DNA from: CAMDHY01 sp046156265
Lineage (GTDB): Bacteria > Pseudomonadota > Alphaproteobacteria > Rhizobiales > Segnochrobactraceae
Direction: 5' to 3'
Length of the DNA stretch: 64,000 nucleotides
Assembly (NCBI RefSeq): GCF_046156265.1
Contig: NZ_JAWDIR010000047.1
Span: 158,180-222,179 of the forward strand
Shown one piece after another: positions 7,668 to 15,914 of the stretch. The position numbers and the translations under genes are program-made. Within the stretch, counting starts at the first letter, position 1. Each line of letters opens with the position of its first letter. The notes under the pieces were generated by a model, which saw only the letters and a list, made by a program, of their open reading frames with translations, was not told the origin of the DNA and searched no databases.

Positions 7668-8231
7668 TCAGGCGACCTTGCGCGGCTCGTGGCGGCCTTC
7701 CTCGACCTCCTCGATGATCTTCGCGACGAAGGCCGGCAGGTCGTCCGGCTTGCGGCTGGTGATCAGCCCGCCGTCGACGACCACTTCCTCATCGACCCAG
7801 CGGCCGCCAGCGTTCTCCATGTCGGTGCGGATCGACTTGTAGGAGGTGACGCGCTTGCCGCGCACGGCGCCGGCCTCCACCAGCAGCCACGGGCCGTGGC
7901 AGATCGCGGCCACCGTCTTGCCGCTCGCCACCATCGCCTTGACGACGCGCATGGCATCGGCGTCGACGCGCAGCACGTCGGGATTGATCTGGCCGCCCGG
8001 CAGCACCAGCGCGTCATAGGCGGCGGGATCGACGTCGGCGATGCGGCGGTCGGCATCGACGCGCTCGCCCCAGTCCTTGTCGTTCCAGCCGCGGATCGGC
8101 CGGCCGTCGGGCGAGGCAACCTCGACGGTGGCGCCGGCCTCGCGCAGCTTCTCGAGCGGCACCATCAGCTCCGACTGCTCGAAGCCGTCGGTGGCGAGAA
8201 TGAGGATCTTGGCGGACGTGATGTCGGTCAT
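7668..8231 (-). CDS. DJ-1/PfpI family protein (type 1 glutamine amidotransferase-like)
   Basis: The product has 187 residues, the normal size for the PfpI/YhbO group. The nucleophile elbow AICHGPWLLVEAG carries the conserved Cys-His. The N-terminal ILILATDGFEQSELMVP has the conserved Glu, and VLPGGQINPDVLR is the matching loop. Family members are described as proteases, deglycases or glyoxalase III-like enzymes acting on damaged proteins or methylglyoxal in the cytoplasm. The ATG at 8231 (MTDITSAK) was preferred over one 12 codons upstream, because homology starts there. It is the last gene of the bet gene run, 67 bases after the permease, so it may be co-expressed under choline or osmotic stress. 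Confidence 0.85.
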   Translation of the reverse strand: MTDITSAKILILATDGFEQSELMVPLEKLREAGATVEVASPDGRPIRGWNDKDWGERVDADRRIADVDPAAYDALVLPGGQINPDVLRVDADAMRVVKAMVASGKTVAAICHGPWLLVEAGAVRGKRVTSYKSIRTDMENAGGRWVDEEVVVDGGLITSRKPDDLPAFVAKIIEEVEEGRHEPRKVA

Positions 8232-8298
8232 GGCTGAAAACTCCGGTTGCCCCTCCCGCCGTGCCAACGCGACGGGTGCCGGGAGGTTCCGGCGGCGT

Positions 8299-9684
8299 TC
8301 AGCCGCGCCCGGCGCGGCGGCCGAGCAGTACGGAGCCGCCGACGCCGAGCACCATCAGGCCGACGAAGATCCACGGCAGCACGTCGAGCGGCGCCGGCGG
8401 CACCGGCCAGACCGAGCCGTAGAGGACGTAGGCGAGCACCGCGAGGGCGAGGGCGGCGACGATCGCATGATGGGGCCTGAGCTGCCCCTCGCGCCGCAGG
8501 AAGATCGGCATGGCGATTGCGGTGAGGCCATAGGCGAGGATGCAGCCGAAGGTCGAGAAGGTGCCGAACCAGTCGTAGACGTCGAGCGGCCTGGCAAATG
8601 ACGTGAGCGTCAGGCTGAAGCCGAGACCGATCACCACCGCCACCCAGACCGCGATCGACGGCGCGCCGCGCACCGGGTCGAGCCGCCCGAGGACGGCCGG
8701 CAGGGCCCCGCGGCTCGCCAGCGCATAGGCGACGCGGGAGGAGGCGACGAGCGTCGCCACCACGCAGGTGAACAGGCTGATCGCCGCGCCGACCGAGACC
8801 AGCAGGCCGAGCCCCGGCAGGTCGAGGGCGCGGGCGAGATGGTCGAGGGGAGCGCTCTCGGTCGCCACCGCGATGTCGTAGCGGTCGAAGCCAAGCACGA
8901 TGACGTAGGCGGAGAACACGAAGAAGACGCCGGTGATCAGCGGTGCCAGCAGCAGCGTGCGGGGGATGTCGACGAGCGGCCGCCGTGCCTCGCCGCCGAG
9001 CGAGGCGGCCGCCTCGAAGCCGACGAAGCTCAGGACGCAGATCAGGAGAGCACTGTTCATACCCGCCATCGAGACGCCGTCGAGGCTGAACTGGGAGAGG
9101 TCGACCGCGATGCCCTGGCGCGACAGGATAGCGAAGCCGAGCAGGGTGACGAGCAGCATCGAGAGGCCCTCGAGCGCCAGCATCAGGACCGTCGACACCC
9201 GCACGTCGCGCAGCGCCAGCGCCGCTGCGCCGACGCCGGCGACGGCGACCAGCACCACCGTCGGCACGGACAGCCCGGCCATCTTGAAGATCGCCTCGAG
9301 GTAGGCGGCGCAGCCGGCGAGCGTCGCGACCGGCACCGCGAGATAGGCGAGCAGCAGCGCCCAGGCGGTGACGAGCCGCGCGTTGGGGCCGAGGCCGTGC
9401 GCCACGAACTCCGACAGGGAGCCTGCGCCGGCAAAGCGCCGCGCGAACGGCACGAGGGTGAGGGCGACGAGCAGCACCGCCACGGTGCCGATCAGGTAGG
9501 CGAGCCAGGAGGCGGAGCCTGCGGCGGCGAAGACGAGGGCGATGTTGATGGTCGGTGTCGTCGAGGGCGCCAATCCGGCCACCGACTGCCCGAGCATGCC
9601 GACGAACCCGACGGACCGGCGCAGCCCAGCCGCCTCGGAGGCCGTCGTACCGGTCGTCCCCGTCGTCGCCGCGTCGTCACCCAT
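8299..9684 (-). CDS. APC family amino acid/amine permease
   Basis: The product has 461 residues with about 12 hydrophobic segments and a short hydrophilic N-terminus. The first helix has the APC-type pattern LRRSVGFVGMLGQSVAGLAP, and a conserved SFVGFEAAASLGGEARRP follows helix 6, as in amino acid/polyamine/organocation permeases. It sits in the inner membrane. It lies 68 bases downstream of betA on the same strand, which suggests a substrate linked to choline or betaine metabolism (an amino acid or amine), but the substrate cannot be read from sequence. Confidence 0.85.
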   Translation of the reverse strand: MGDDAATTGTTGTTASEAAGLRRSVGFVGMLGQSVAGLAPSTTPTINIALVFAAAGSASWLAYLIGTVAVLLVALTLVPFARRFAGAGSLSEFVAHGLGPNARLVTAWALLLAYLAVPVATLAGCAAYLEAIFKMAGLSVPTVVLVAVAGVGAAALALRDVRVSTVLMLALEGLSMLLVTLLGFAILSRQGIAVDLSQFSLDGVSMAGMNSALLICVLSFVGFEAAASLGGEARRPLVDIPRTLLLAPLITGVFFVFSAYVIVLGFDRYDIAVATESAPLDHLARALDLPGLGLLVSVGAAISLFTCVVATLVASSRVAYALASRGALPAVLGRLDPVRGAPSIAVWVAVVIGLGFSLTLTSFARPLDVYDWFGTFSTFGCILAYGLTAIAMPIFLRREGQLRPHHAIVAALALAVLAYVLYGSVWPVPPAPLDVLPWIFVGLMVLGVGGSVLLGRRAGRG

Positions 9685-9752
9685 CCCGCGCCCCCGCGCT
9701 CCACCCTATGCGACGGCGATAGCACATCGGCGGGATTGGGGGGTGCGGGTTG

Positions 9753-11417
9753 CTACCGCTGCCGCTCCTCCCACCCCTCCGCCACGAAGTAGGGGGCGTT
9801 GGAGGGGGCCAGCGCCGGCCGGCCGCGGAGGATGTCGGAAGCTTTTTCGCCGATCATGATGGTGGGGGCGTTGAGGTTGCCGGTGGTGACCTGCGGCATG
9901 ATGGAGGAGTCCACCACGTGCAGGGCCTCGAGGCCGTGCACCTTCATCGTGGCGGGGTCGACGACGGCCATCGGATCGCTGGCGCTGCCCATCTTGCAGG
10001 AACACGAGGGATGGTAGGCGCTCTCGACCTTCGCCCGCACGAAGGCGTCGATCGCCTCGTCGGTGACGATGTCGGCGCCCGGCTGCAGCTCGCGGCCGCG
10101 ATAGGGGTCGAAGGCGGCCTGGGCGAAGATCTCGCGGGTGAGGCGCACGCAGGCGCGCATCTCCACCATGTCGTCGGGGTGGCTCAGATAGTTGAAGAAG
10201 ACGCGCGGCTTCTCCAGCGGATCGGGCGAGCGCAGGCGGACCCATCCGCGGCTCTTCGAGCGCATCGGGCCGACATGGGCCTGGAAGCCGTGTTCCGAGG
10301 CGAGTCCCTGGCCGTCATAGGTCACGGCGAGCGGCAGGAAGTGGTACTGGATGTCGGGATAGCGGATGCCGGCGCGCGAGCGGATGAAGCCGCAGGTCTC
10401 GAAGTGGTTGGTGGCGCCGAGGCCGTCCTTGAAGGCGAGCCAGCGCATGCCGATCAGCGCCTTCGCCAGCGGGTTCATCGATGAGTAGAGCGTGATCGGC
10501 TGCGTGCAGGCGACCTGGAAGTAGAACTCCAGATGATCCTGCAGGTTCTCGCCGACACCGGCCAAGTCGTGGACGACGCCGATGCCGTGCGACTGCAGCT
10601 CCGCCGCCGGGCCGACGCCGGAGAGCTTCAGAAGCTGCGGCGAGTTGATCGGCCCGCCGGCGAGGATGACGCCACGGCGGGCGGTGGCGAGATGCTCGGC
10701 GCCGCCGCGGCGATATTGGACGCCGGTGGCGCGGCGGCCGTCGAACGTCACGCGGGTGGCGAGCGCGCCGGTGAGCACGCGCAGGCCCGGGCGCTTCATC
10801 GCGGGCTTCAGGTAGGCGTTGGCCGCGGAGGAACGGACGCCGTGCTTCACCGTCATGTCCATCCGCCCGAAGCCTTCCTGGCGGTAGCCGTTGACGTCCT
10901 CCGTCTCGGCATAACCCGCCTGTTGCGCCGCCTCGACGAAGACGCGGTAGAGCGGGTTCTTCAGCTGCCCGTAGCGAGTGCCCAGCGGGCCGTCGGCGCC
11001 GCGATACTCGTCGCCGCCCTCCGCGCGCGTTTCGGCGCGCTTGAAGTAGGGCAGCACGTGGCGGTAGCCCCAGCCGCTGGCGCCCTGCTCCTCCCAGCCG
11101 TCGAAGTCGAGCGGGTTGCCGCGGATGTAGACGAGGCCGTTGATCGACGACGAGCCGCCGAGCACCTTGCCGCGCGGCGTGTGCAGGCGGCGGCCGCCGA
11201 GCCCGGGCTCCGGCTCGCTCTCGTAGAACCAGTTGTACTTCGGCATGTTCATCGGGATCGACAGCGCGCTCGGCATCTGGATGAACACCGAGCCGTCGCC
11301 GCCGCCGGCCTCCAGCACCAGCACGCTGACACCGGCATCCTCGGTCAGCCGGGCCGCCAGCACGGACCCGGCCGAGCCGGATCCGACGATGATGAAGTCG
11401 TAGGTGTCGGCCTGCAT
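9753..11417 (-). CDS. betA: Choline dehydrogenase
   Basis: The product (554 residues, standard BetA length) is an FAD-dependent GMC oxidoreductase that oxidises choline to betaine aldehyde at the membrane. The N-terminal dinucleotide fold is YDFIIVGSGSAGSVLAARL. The GMC signatures are visible as GKVLGGSSSINGLVYIRGN and GAIL-like GVILAGGPINSPQLLKLSGVG (written here in parts). The C-terminal catalytic region contains SAYHPSCSCKMG and VDSSIMPQVTTGNLNAPT, with the conserved His. It starts eight bases after the betI-betB ORF, so it belongs to the same transcript. A role in glycine betaine synthesis is well supported by betB, betI and the choline transporter next door. Confidence 0.95.
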   Translation of the reverse strand: MQADTYDFIIVGSGSAGSVLAARLTEDAGVSVLVLEAGGGDGSVFIQMPSALSIPMNMPKYNWFYESEPEPGLGGRRLHTPRGKVLGGSSSINGLVYIRGNPLDFDGWEEQGASGWGYRHVLPYFKRAETRAEGGDEYRGADGPLGTRYGQLKNPLYRVFVEAAQQAGYAETEDVNGYRQEGFGRMDMTVKHGVRSSAANAYLKPAMKRPGLRVLTGALATRVTFDGRRATGVQYRRGGAEHLATARRGVILAGGPINSPQLLKLSGVGPAAELQSHGIGVVHDLAGVGENLQDHLEFYFQVACTQPITLYSSMNPLAKALIGMRWLAFKDGLGATNHFETCGFIRSRAGIRYPDIQYHFLPLAVTYDGQGLASEHGFQAHVGPMRSKSRGWVRLRSPDPLEKPRVFFNYLSHPDDMVEMRACVRLTREIFAQAAFDPYRGRELQPGADIVTDEAIDAFVRAKVESAYHPSCSCKMGSASDPMAVVDPATMKVHGLEALHVVDSSIMPQVTTGNLNAPTIMIGEKASDILRGRPALAPSNAPYFVAEGWEERQR

Positions 11418-11425
11418 CGGACTTC

Positions 11426-13507
11426 TCAGTACGGCGCGTCGATGGGGGCGAGGGCCACGTAGACGCTCTTCAGCTGCGTGTAGTGCTCGATCGCAGCCTT
11501 GCCGTTCTCGCGGCCGAGGCCGGAGCGCTTGACGCCGCCGAAGGGGAGCTCGATCGGCGTGATGTTGTAGTGGTTGATCCAGCAGGTGCCCGCTTCCAGA
11601 GCCGCCACCGCGCGGTGGCCGCGGGTGAGGTCGCGGGTGAAGACGCCGGCGGCGAGGCCGAACTCGGTGGCGTTGGCGCGCTCGATCACCTCGTCCTCAC
11701 TGTCGAAGGCGAGCACCGTCATGACGGGTCCGAAGATTTCTTCGCGCACGATCGCCATGCCGTCCTCGCAGCCGTCGAAGACGGTGGGCTCGACGAAGGC
11801 GCCGCGGGCGAGGGCGCCTGCGGAGACGCGCTTTCCGCCGACGGCGAGCTGCGCCCCCTCGGCGACGCCCTTCTCGATGTAGCCGAGCACCTTCTCCATG
11901 TGGCCGGCCGAGATCAGTGCGCCGACCTGCGTCCTCGGGTCGAGCGGGTCGCCGACGACCATCTTCTTCACCCGCGCCACGAGCTTCTCGAGGAACGCCG
12001 CCTTCACCGAGCGGTGCACGAAGACGCGCGTGCCGTTCGAGCAGACCTCGCCGGCGGAGTAGAAGTTCGCCAGCAGCGCGCCGGAGACGGCATTGTCGAG
12101 GTCGGCGTCCTCGAAGACGATCAGCGGCGACTTGCCGCCGAGCTCGAGCGTCACCTGCTTCAGCGTCGTGGCGGCGTCGGCCATCACCTTCATGCCGGTG
12201 CCGACCTCGCCCGTCAGCGACACCTTGGCGATGGCGGGGTGGCGCGTCAGTAGGCGGCCGGTGTCGGCGAAGCCCTGCACGACGTTGAAGACGCCGTCCG
12301 GCACGCCGGCCTCCGCCATGATCTCGGCGAGCTTGACGGCGGTGAGCGGGGTGAGCTCGGCCGGCTTGAAGATCATCGCGTTGCCGCAGGCGAGCGCGGG
12401 GGCCGACTTCCAGCAGGCGATCTGCAGCGGATAGTTCCACGCACCGATCCCGGCGACGATGCCGAGCGGCTCCCGGCGGGTGTAGCCGAAGGCCGACGGG
12501 CCGAGGTCGATGTGCTCGCCGGCGAGCGAGGCGGCGAGGCCGGCATAGTATTCGATGCAGTCGGCGCCGGAGATGACGTCGACGACCGAGGTCTCCTGGA
12601 TCGGCTTGCCGGTGTCCTGCGTCTCCAGCCGCGCGAGCTCGTCGTTGCGGGCGCGCAGCAGGTCGGCGACGCGCTTCAGCACGCGGCCGCGTTCGGTGCC
12701 GGTCATGCGGGCCCAGAGCTTCTGGCCGGCGCGGGCGGCGGCGACCGCGGCGTCAACCTCGGCGGCGCCGGCGATCTCGACCTCGGCCAGCACCTCGCCG
12801 GTGGCGGGGTTGATGGTCTCGAAGGTCTGGCGTTCGGCAGCGTCGATCGGCCGGCCGCCGACGTGGTTGCGGATGATGCTGGACATGCGGGTCGGCCTCG
12901 GAGCGGGGAGGGAGCCGGCCTTCAGGGCGGCCTCAACGGAGGAATCGACGAAGGCGACGGCGATGGCGCGCGCGGCGGTGCTGTCGGTCTCGTGGGTGTC
13001 GGAGAGGGTGGCGCGCAGCCAAAGCCCGTCGATCATGGCGGCGGTGGCCACCGCGATGCGCTTGGCGTCGGCGGACGAGACCAGCGCCCGCAGCGCATGG
13101 CGCAGGTTCGACAGCATGCGCTTCTGGTAGACGACCTGGACGCGGCGCAGGCGCTGCGAGTGGATGACCTGGCCCCAGAAGGCGAGCCAGACCGAGCCGG
13201 TGCGGCGGTCGAACTCCTCCGGCGCGAGGTTCGCCTCGATGACGGCGCGCACCCGCTCGTGCGGCGTGCGGGCGCTCGCGAGCCTGCGGCCGGCGGCGCG
13301 GCCGACGCGGCTCGCCATGTGCCTGAGCGTCGCCTCCAGCAGCGAGTCCTTGTCGCCGAAATAATGCGAGACGAGGCCGGGCGAGACGCCGGCGCGCCGG
13401 CCGATGAGAGCGAGCGTCGTCGCCCCGAAACCGACCTCGGCCAGCGTCTCGATGGTCGCCTCGATCAGCTGGAGGCGCCGGTCGTCCTCGGTGGCGATCC
13501 GCAACAA
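11426..13507 (-). CDS. BetI regulator fused in frame to betaine aldehyde dehydrogenase
   Basis: A single frame encodes BetI (about residues 1-207) followed without a stop by BetB (486 residues from the ATG at 12886). The BetI part has the TetR helix-turn-helix TTLALIGRRAGVSPGLVSHY and FGDKDSLLEATLRHM. The BetB part is a complete NAD(P)-dependent aldehyde dehydrogenase with ELGGKSPLIVFEDAD, the catalytic Cys in SAGEVCSNGTRVFV and EEIFGPVMTVLAF. BetB converts betaine aldehyde to glycine betaine, and BetI represses the operon without choline. No ATG lies in frame between the operator at 13525-13540 and the BetI homology, so TTG at 13507 (TTG TTG) is the likely start. An ATG at 13678 would place the operator inside the gene. 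Translation may also restart at 12886. Confidence 0.8.
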   Translation of the reverse strand: MLRIATEDDRRLQLIEATIETLAEVGFGATTLALIGRRAGVSPGLVSHYFGDKDSLLEATLRHMASRVGRAAGRRLASARTPHERVRAVIEANLAPEEFDRRTGSVWLAFWGQVIHSQRLRRVQVVYQKRMLSNLRHALRALVSSADAKRIAVATAAMIDGLWLRATLSDTHETDSTAARAIAVAFVDSSVEAALKAGSLPAPRPTRMSSIIRNHVGGRPIDAAERQTFETINPATGEVLAEVEIAGAAEVDAAVAAARAGQKLWARMTGTERGRVLKRVADLLRARNDELARLETQDTGKPIQETSVVDVISGADCIEYYAGLAASLAGEHIDLGPSAFGYTRREPLGIVAGIGAWNYPLQIACWKSAPALACGNAMIFKPAELTPLTAVKLAEIMAEAGVPDGVFNVVQGFADTGRLLTRHPAIAKVSLTGEVGTGMKVMADAATTLKQVTLELGGKSPLIVFEDADLDNAVSGALLANFYSAGEVCSNGTRVFVHRSVKAAFLEKLVARVKKMVVGDPLDPRTQVGALISAGHMEKVLGYIEKGVAEGAQLAVGGKRVSAGALARGAFVEPTVFDGCEDGMAIVREEIFGPVMTVLAFDSEDEVIERANATEFGLAAGVFTRDLTRGHRAVAALEAGTCWINHYNITPIELPFGGVKRSGLGRENGKAAIEHYTQLKSVYVALAPIDAPY

Positions 13508-13524
13508 GACCCGCCTCGCATCCC

Positions 13525-13540
13525 TTGATTGGTCGTTCAA
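13525..13540. promoter_or_regulatory. BetI-type operator upstream of betI
   Basis: TTGATTGGTCGTTCAA is an imperfect palindrome that differs at one base from the TTGATTGG-CGTTCAA palindrome I recall for enterobacterial BetI. It lies 18 bases upstream of the proposed TTG start of betI, as expected for autoregulation. Confidence 0.8.
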
Positions 13541-13693
13541 GCAGGCGGCCCCCGCGCAGACGGATGCCGCCGATGATGGCCCGGTCGTCAGCGCCGGGGT
13601 TGCCCCCGCGCCGATCGCCGGACTGGCCAAATTATGAGCGTTTTCGGGCTGGAACAAGTCGAAAAAAGTGCGTGACAACGGCGCGGGAAGGGC

Positions 13694-13711
13694 ATTGAAT
13701 AGCCGTTCAAT
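13694..13711. promoter_or_regulatory. Second BetI-type operator, upstream of choX
   Basis: ATTGAATAGCCGTTCAAT is a palindrome with TTGAA/TTCAA ends and matches the site at 13525 in 12 of 16 core bases. It lies about 160 bases upstream of choX and suggests that BetI also controls choline uptake. Confidence 0.7.
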
Positions 13712-13872
13712 GGACCCGGCTGGTGGAGGCCGCGTCCGTCGATGCCGTCACCGTGACGGCCCTCGCCGCTGTGCGTGCGGAGGGTCTCGCGGGAGGCGTC
13801 GCCGGGGCCGGGTTCGAGGGGTTTGCCGGCACGAGCGCGAAGCGCCGCCGGCGGAGAGGGAGACCAGCAGGC

Positions 13873-14868
13873 ATGTCGATCAGCTCTTCCCGCAGCACGT
13901 TCTCGTTCCGCAGCAGCATCCTGACCCGTCGGGCGTTCGCCGCCGCGGCGCTGTCGCTCGCCGTCGTCGTGACGGCCGCTCCGGCCGACGCCGCCGACCC
14001 CGAGGCGTGCAAGGTCGTGCGCTTCGCCGACGTCGGCTGGACCGACATCACCGCCACCACGGCGCTCGCCTCGACGGTGCTGGAGGGCCTCGGCTACGAG
14101 CCGAAGACCACCATCCTCGCCGTGCCGGTCACCTACGCCTCGCTGAAGAACAAGGACATCGACGTCTTCCTCGGCAACTGGATGCCGACGATGGAAGCCG
14201 ACCTGAAGCCCTATCTCGAGGACAAGTCGGTCGAGACGGTCGGCGTCAACCTCGAGGGCGCCAAGTACACGCTGGCGGTGCCGGCCTTCACCTATGACGC
14301 CGGCCTGAAGTCGTTCGCCGACATCGCCAAGTTCAAGGACAAGCTCGGGGGAAAGATCTACGGCATCGAGCCCGGCAACGACGGCAACCGGCTGATCCTC
14401 GAGATGATCAGCGGTGGCCAGTTCGGCCTCGACGGCTTCCAGGTGGTGGAATCGAGCGAGCAGGGGATGCTCGCCGAGGTGGCCCGCGCCACCCGCCGCA
14501 AGGAGGACATCGTCTTCCTCGGCTGGGAGCCGCACCCGATGAACGCCAACTTCGAGATGAAGTACCTCGATGGCGGCGACGACGTCTTCGGCCCGAACTA
14601 CGGCGGCGCCACCGTCCACACCAACGTCCGCGCCGGCTACCTCGAGGAGTGCCCGAACGTCGGCGCGCTCGTGAAGAACCTCAAGTTCTCGCTCCCCATG
14701 GAGAACGAGGTGATGGGCAAGATCCTCAACGACGGCGAGGATCCGGCCAAGGCCGCGAAGGACTGGCTGAAGGCGAACCCGGCCGCTCTCGACGGCTGGC
14801 TCGCCGGCGTCACCACCTTCGACGGCCAGCCCGGCCTGCCGGCGGTGAAGGCGAGCCTCGGCCTCTGA
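13873..14868 (+). CDS. choX: Choline ABC transporter substrate-binding protein
   Basis: The product has 331 residues with an RR-containing signal peptide (LTRRAFAAAALSLAVVV, cleavage likely at ADA-ADP), so it is periplasmic. It belongs to the OpuAC/ProX-like type II binding proteins. The body has VVRFADVGWTDITATTALA, KDIDVFLGNWMPTMEADLKP and FLGWEPHPMN, which supply the Trp/Tyr/Asp residues that form the aromatic cage for the quaternary amine in ChoX. The ATG at 13873 follows GGAG at a suitable distance, and the frame upstream does not look coding. A palindromic repeat separates it from choW, an arrangement that often stabilises binding-protein mRNA. Control by BetI is inferred from the site at 13694. 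Confidence 0.93.
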   Translation: MSISSSRSTFSFRSSILTRRAFAAAALSLAVVVTAAPADAADPEACKVVRFADVGWTDITATTALASTVLEGLGYEPKTTILAVPVTYASLKNKDIDVFLGNWMPTMEADLKPYLEDKSVETVGVNLEGAKYTLAVPAFTYDAGLKSFADIAKFKDKLGGKIYGIEPGNDGNRLILEMISGGQFGLDGFQVVESSEQGMLAEVARATRRKEDIVFLGWEPHPMNANFEMKYLDGGDDVFGPNYGGATVHTNVRAGYLEECPNVGALVKNLKFSLPMENEVMGKILNDGEDPAKAAKDWLKANPAALDGWLAGVTTFDGQPGLPAVKASLGL

Positions 14869-14895
14869 GGCGTTCCTCGCGGATTGGGTGCCTTC

Positions 14896-15040
14896 GTCCC
14901 TCCCCTGCCAGGGGGAGGGACAGCCGGCGTAGCCGGCAGGGTGGGGCCCGTCTTTGACGTGCCACCCCCGTTGACGGGCCCCCACCTGCCGACCTGCGGT
15001 CGGCTGTCCTCCCCCCTGGCAGGGGGAGGACGGTCGCGAG
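14896..15040. repeat. Palindromic repeat between choX and choW
   Basis: Two arms, centred on CCCCTGCCAGGGGGAGGG and CCCCCCTGGCAGGGGGAGG, face each other around a GTTGACGGGCCCCCACC-type centre. They are the same units as at 92-335 and 24,001-24,157. The repeat lies inside the choXWV run directly after the binding-protein gene. Confidence 0.85.
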
Positions 15041-15059
15041 CCATTCGGGGTGGGCGCCC

Positions 15060-15911
15060 ATGTACGACTGGATCACGGACCACAAGATCCCCGTCGGCCG
15101 GTGGATCGCGGCCTTCATCACCTTCCTCACCGACAATTTCGAGTGGCTGTTCGACGCCATCTCGCTGGTTCTGAGTGTCCTCATCAACGGCACGACGGCC
15201 GGCCTCCTGTGGGTGCCGCCGATCATCCTGATGGCGATCATCACGGTCGCGGCCTACTTGCTGCACCGCTCGATCTGGCTCGCGGTGTTCATCTTCCTCG
15301 GGCTCCTGTTCATCGCCAATCTCGGCTACTGGGAGCGCACGCTCGAGACCTTGTCGCTGGTGATCTGGGCGACGGTGGTGAGCGTCCTCATCGGCGTGCC
15401 GATCGGAATCGCGGCGGCGCACCGGCCCTGGCTCTATCAGGCGATGCGGCCCGTCCTCGACCTGATGCAGACGCTGCCGACCTTCGTCTACCTGATCCCG
15501 ACGCTGGTGCTGTTCGGCCTCGGCGTCGTGCCCGGCCTGATCTCGACGGTGGTGTTTGCGGTGCCGGCGCCGATCCGGCTCACCCATCTCGGCGTCTCGT
15601 CGGTGCCGACGCAGCTCGTCGAGGCCGGCAAGGCCTTCGGCGCCACCAACCGGCAGCTCCTCTACAAGGTCGAGCTGCCCTACGCGCTGCCGATGATCAT
15701 GGCCGGCGTCACCCAGTGCATCATGCTCAGCCTGTCGATGGTGGTGATCGCCTCCCTCGTCGGCGCCGACGGCCTCGGCGTGCCGGTGCTGAGGGCGCTC
15801 AACACCGTCAACGTCGCCATGGGCTTCGAGGCGGGCATCGCCATCGTCATTCTGGCGATCGTCCTCGACCGCGTCTTCAAGCGTCCCGAGACGCGCCGGA
15901 AGGGAGGCTGA
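15060..15911 (+). CDS. choW: Choline ABC transporter permease
   Basis: The product has 283 residues and six or seven membrane helices. It is a ProW/OpuAB-type permease of the inner membrane. The N-terminal third (FITFLTDNFEWLFDAISLV) is the usual ProW-like extension. The ABC-contacting EAA loop reads EAGKAFGATNRQLLYKVELP. The start ATG at 15060 gives the expected N-terminus, although the upstream Shine-Dalgarno-like GGGGTGGG is itself at the edge of the repeat. choV follows after three bases. Confidence 0.93.
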   Translation: MYDWITDHKIPVGRWIAAFITFLTDNFEWLFDAISLVLSVLINGTTAGLLWVPPIILMAIITVAAYLLHRSIWLAVFIFLGLLFIANLGYWERTLETLSLVIWATVVSVLIGVPIGIAAAHRPWLYQAMRPVLDLMQTLPTFVYLIPTLVLFGLGVVPGLISTVVFAVPAPIRLTHLGVSSVPTQLVEAGKAFGATNRQLLYKVELPYALPMIMAGVTQCIMLSLSMVVIASLVGADGLGVPVLRALNTVNVAMGFEAGIAIVILAIVLDRVFKRPETRRKGG

Positions 15912-15914
15912 GCC

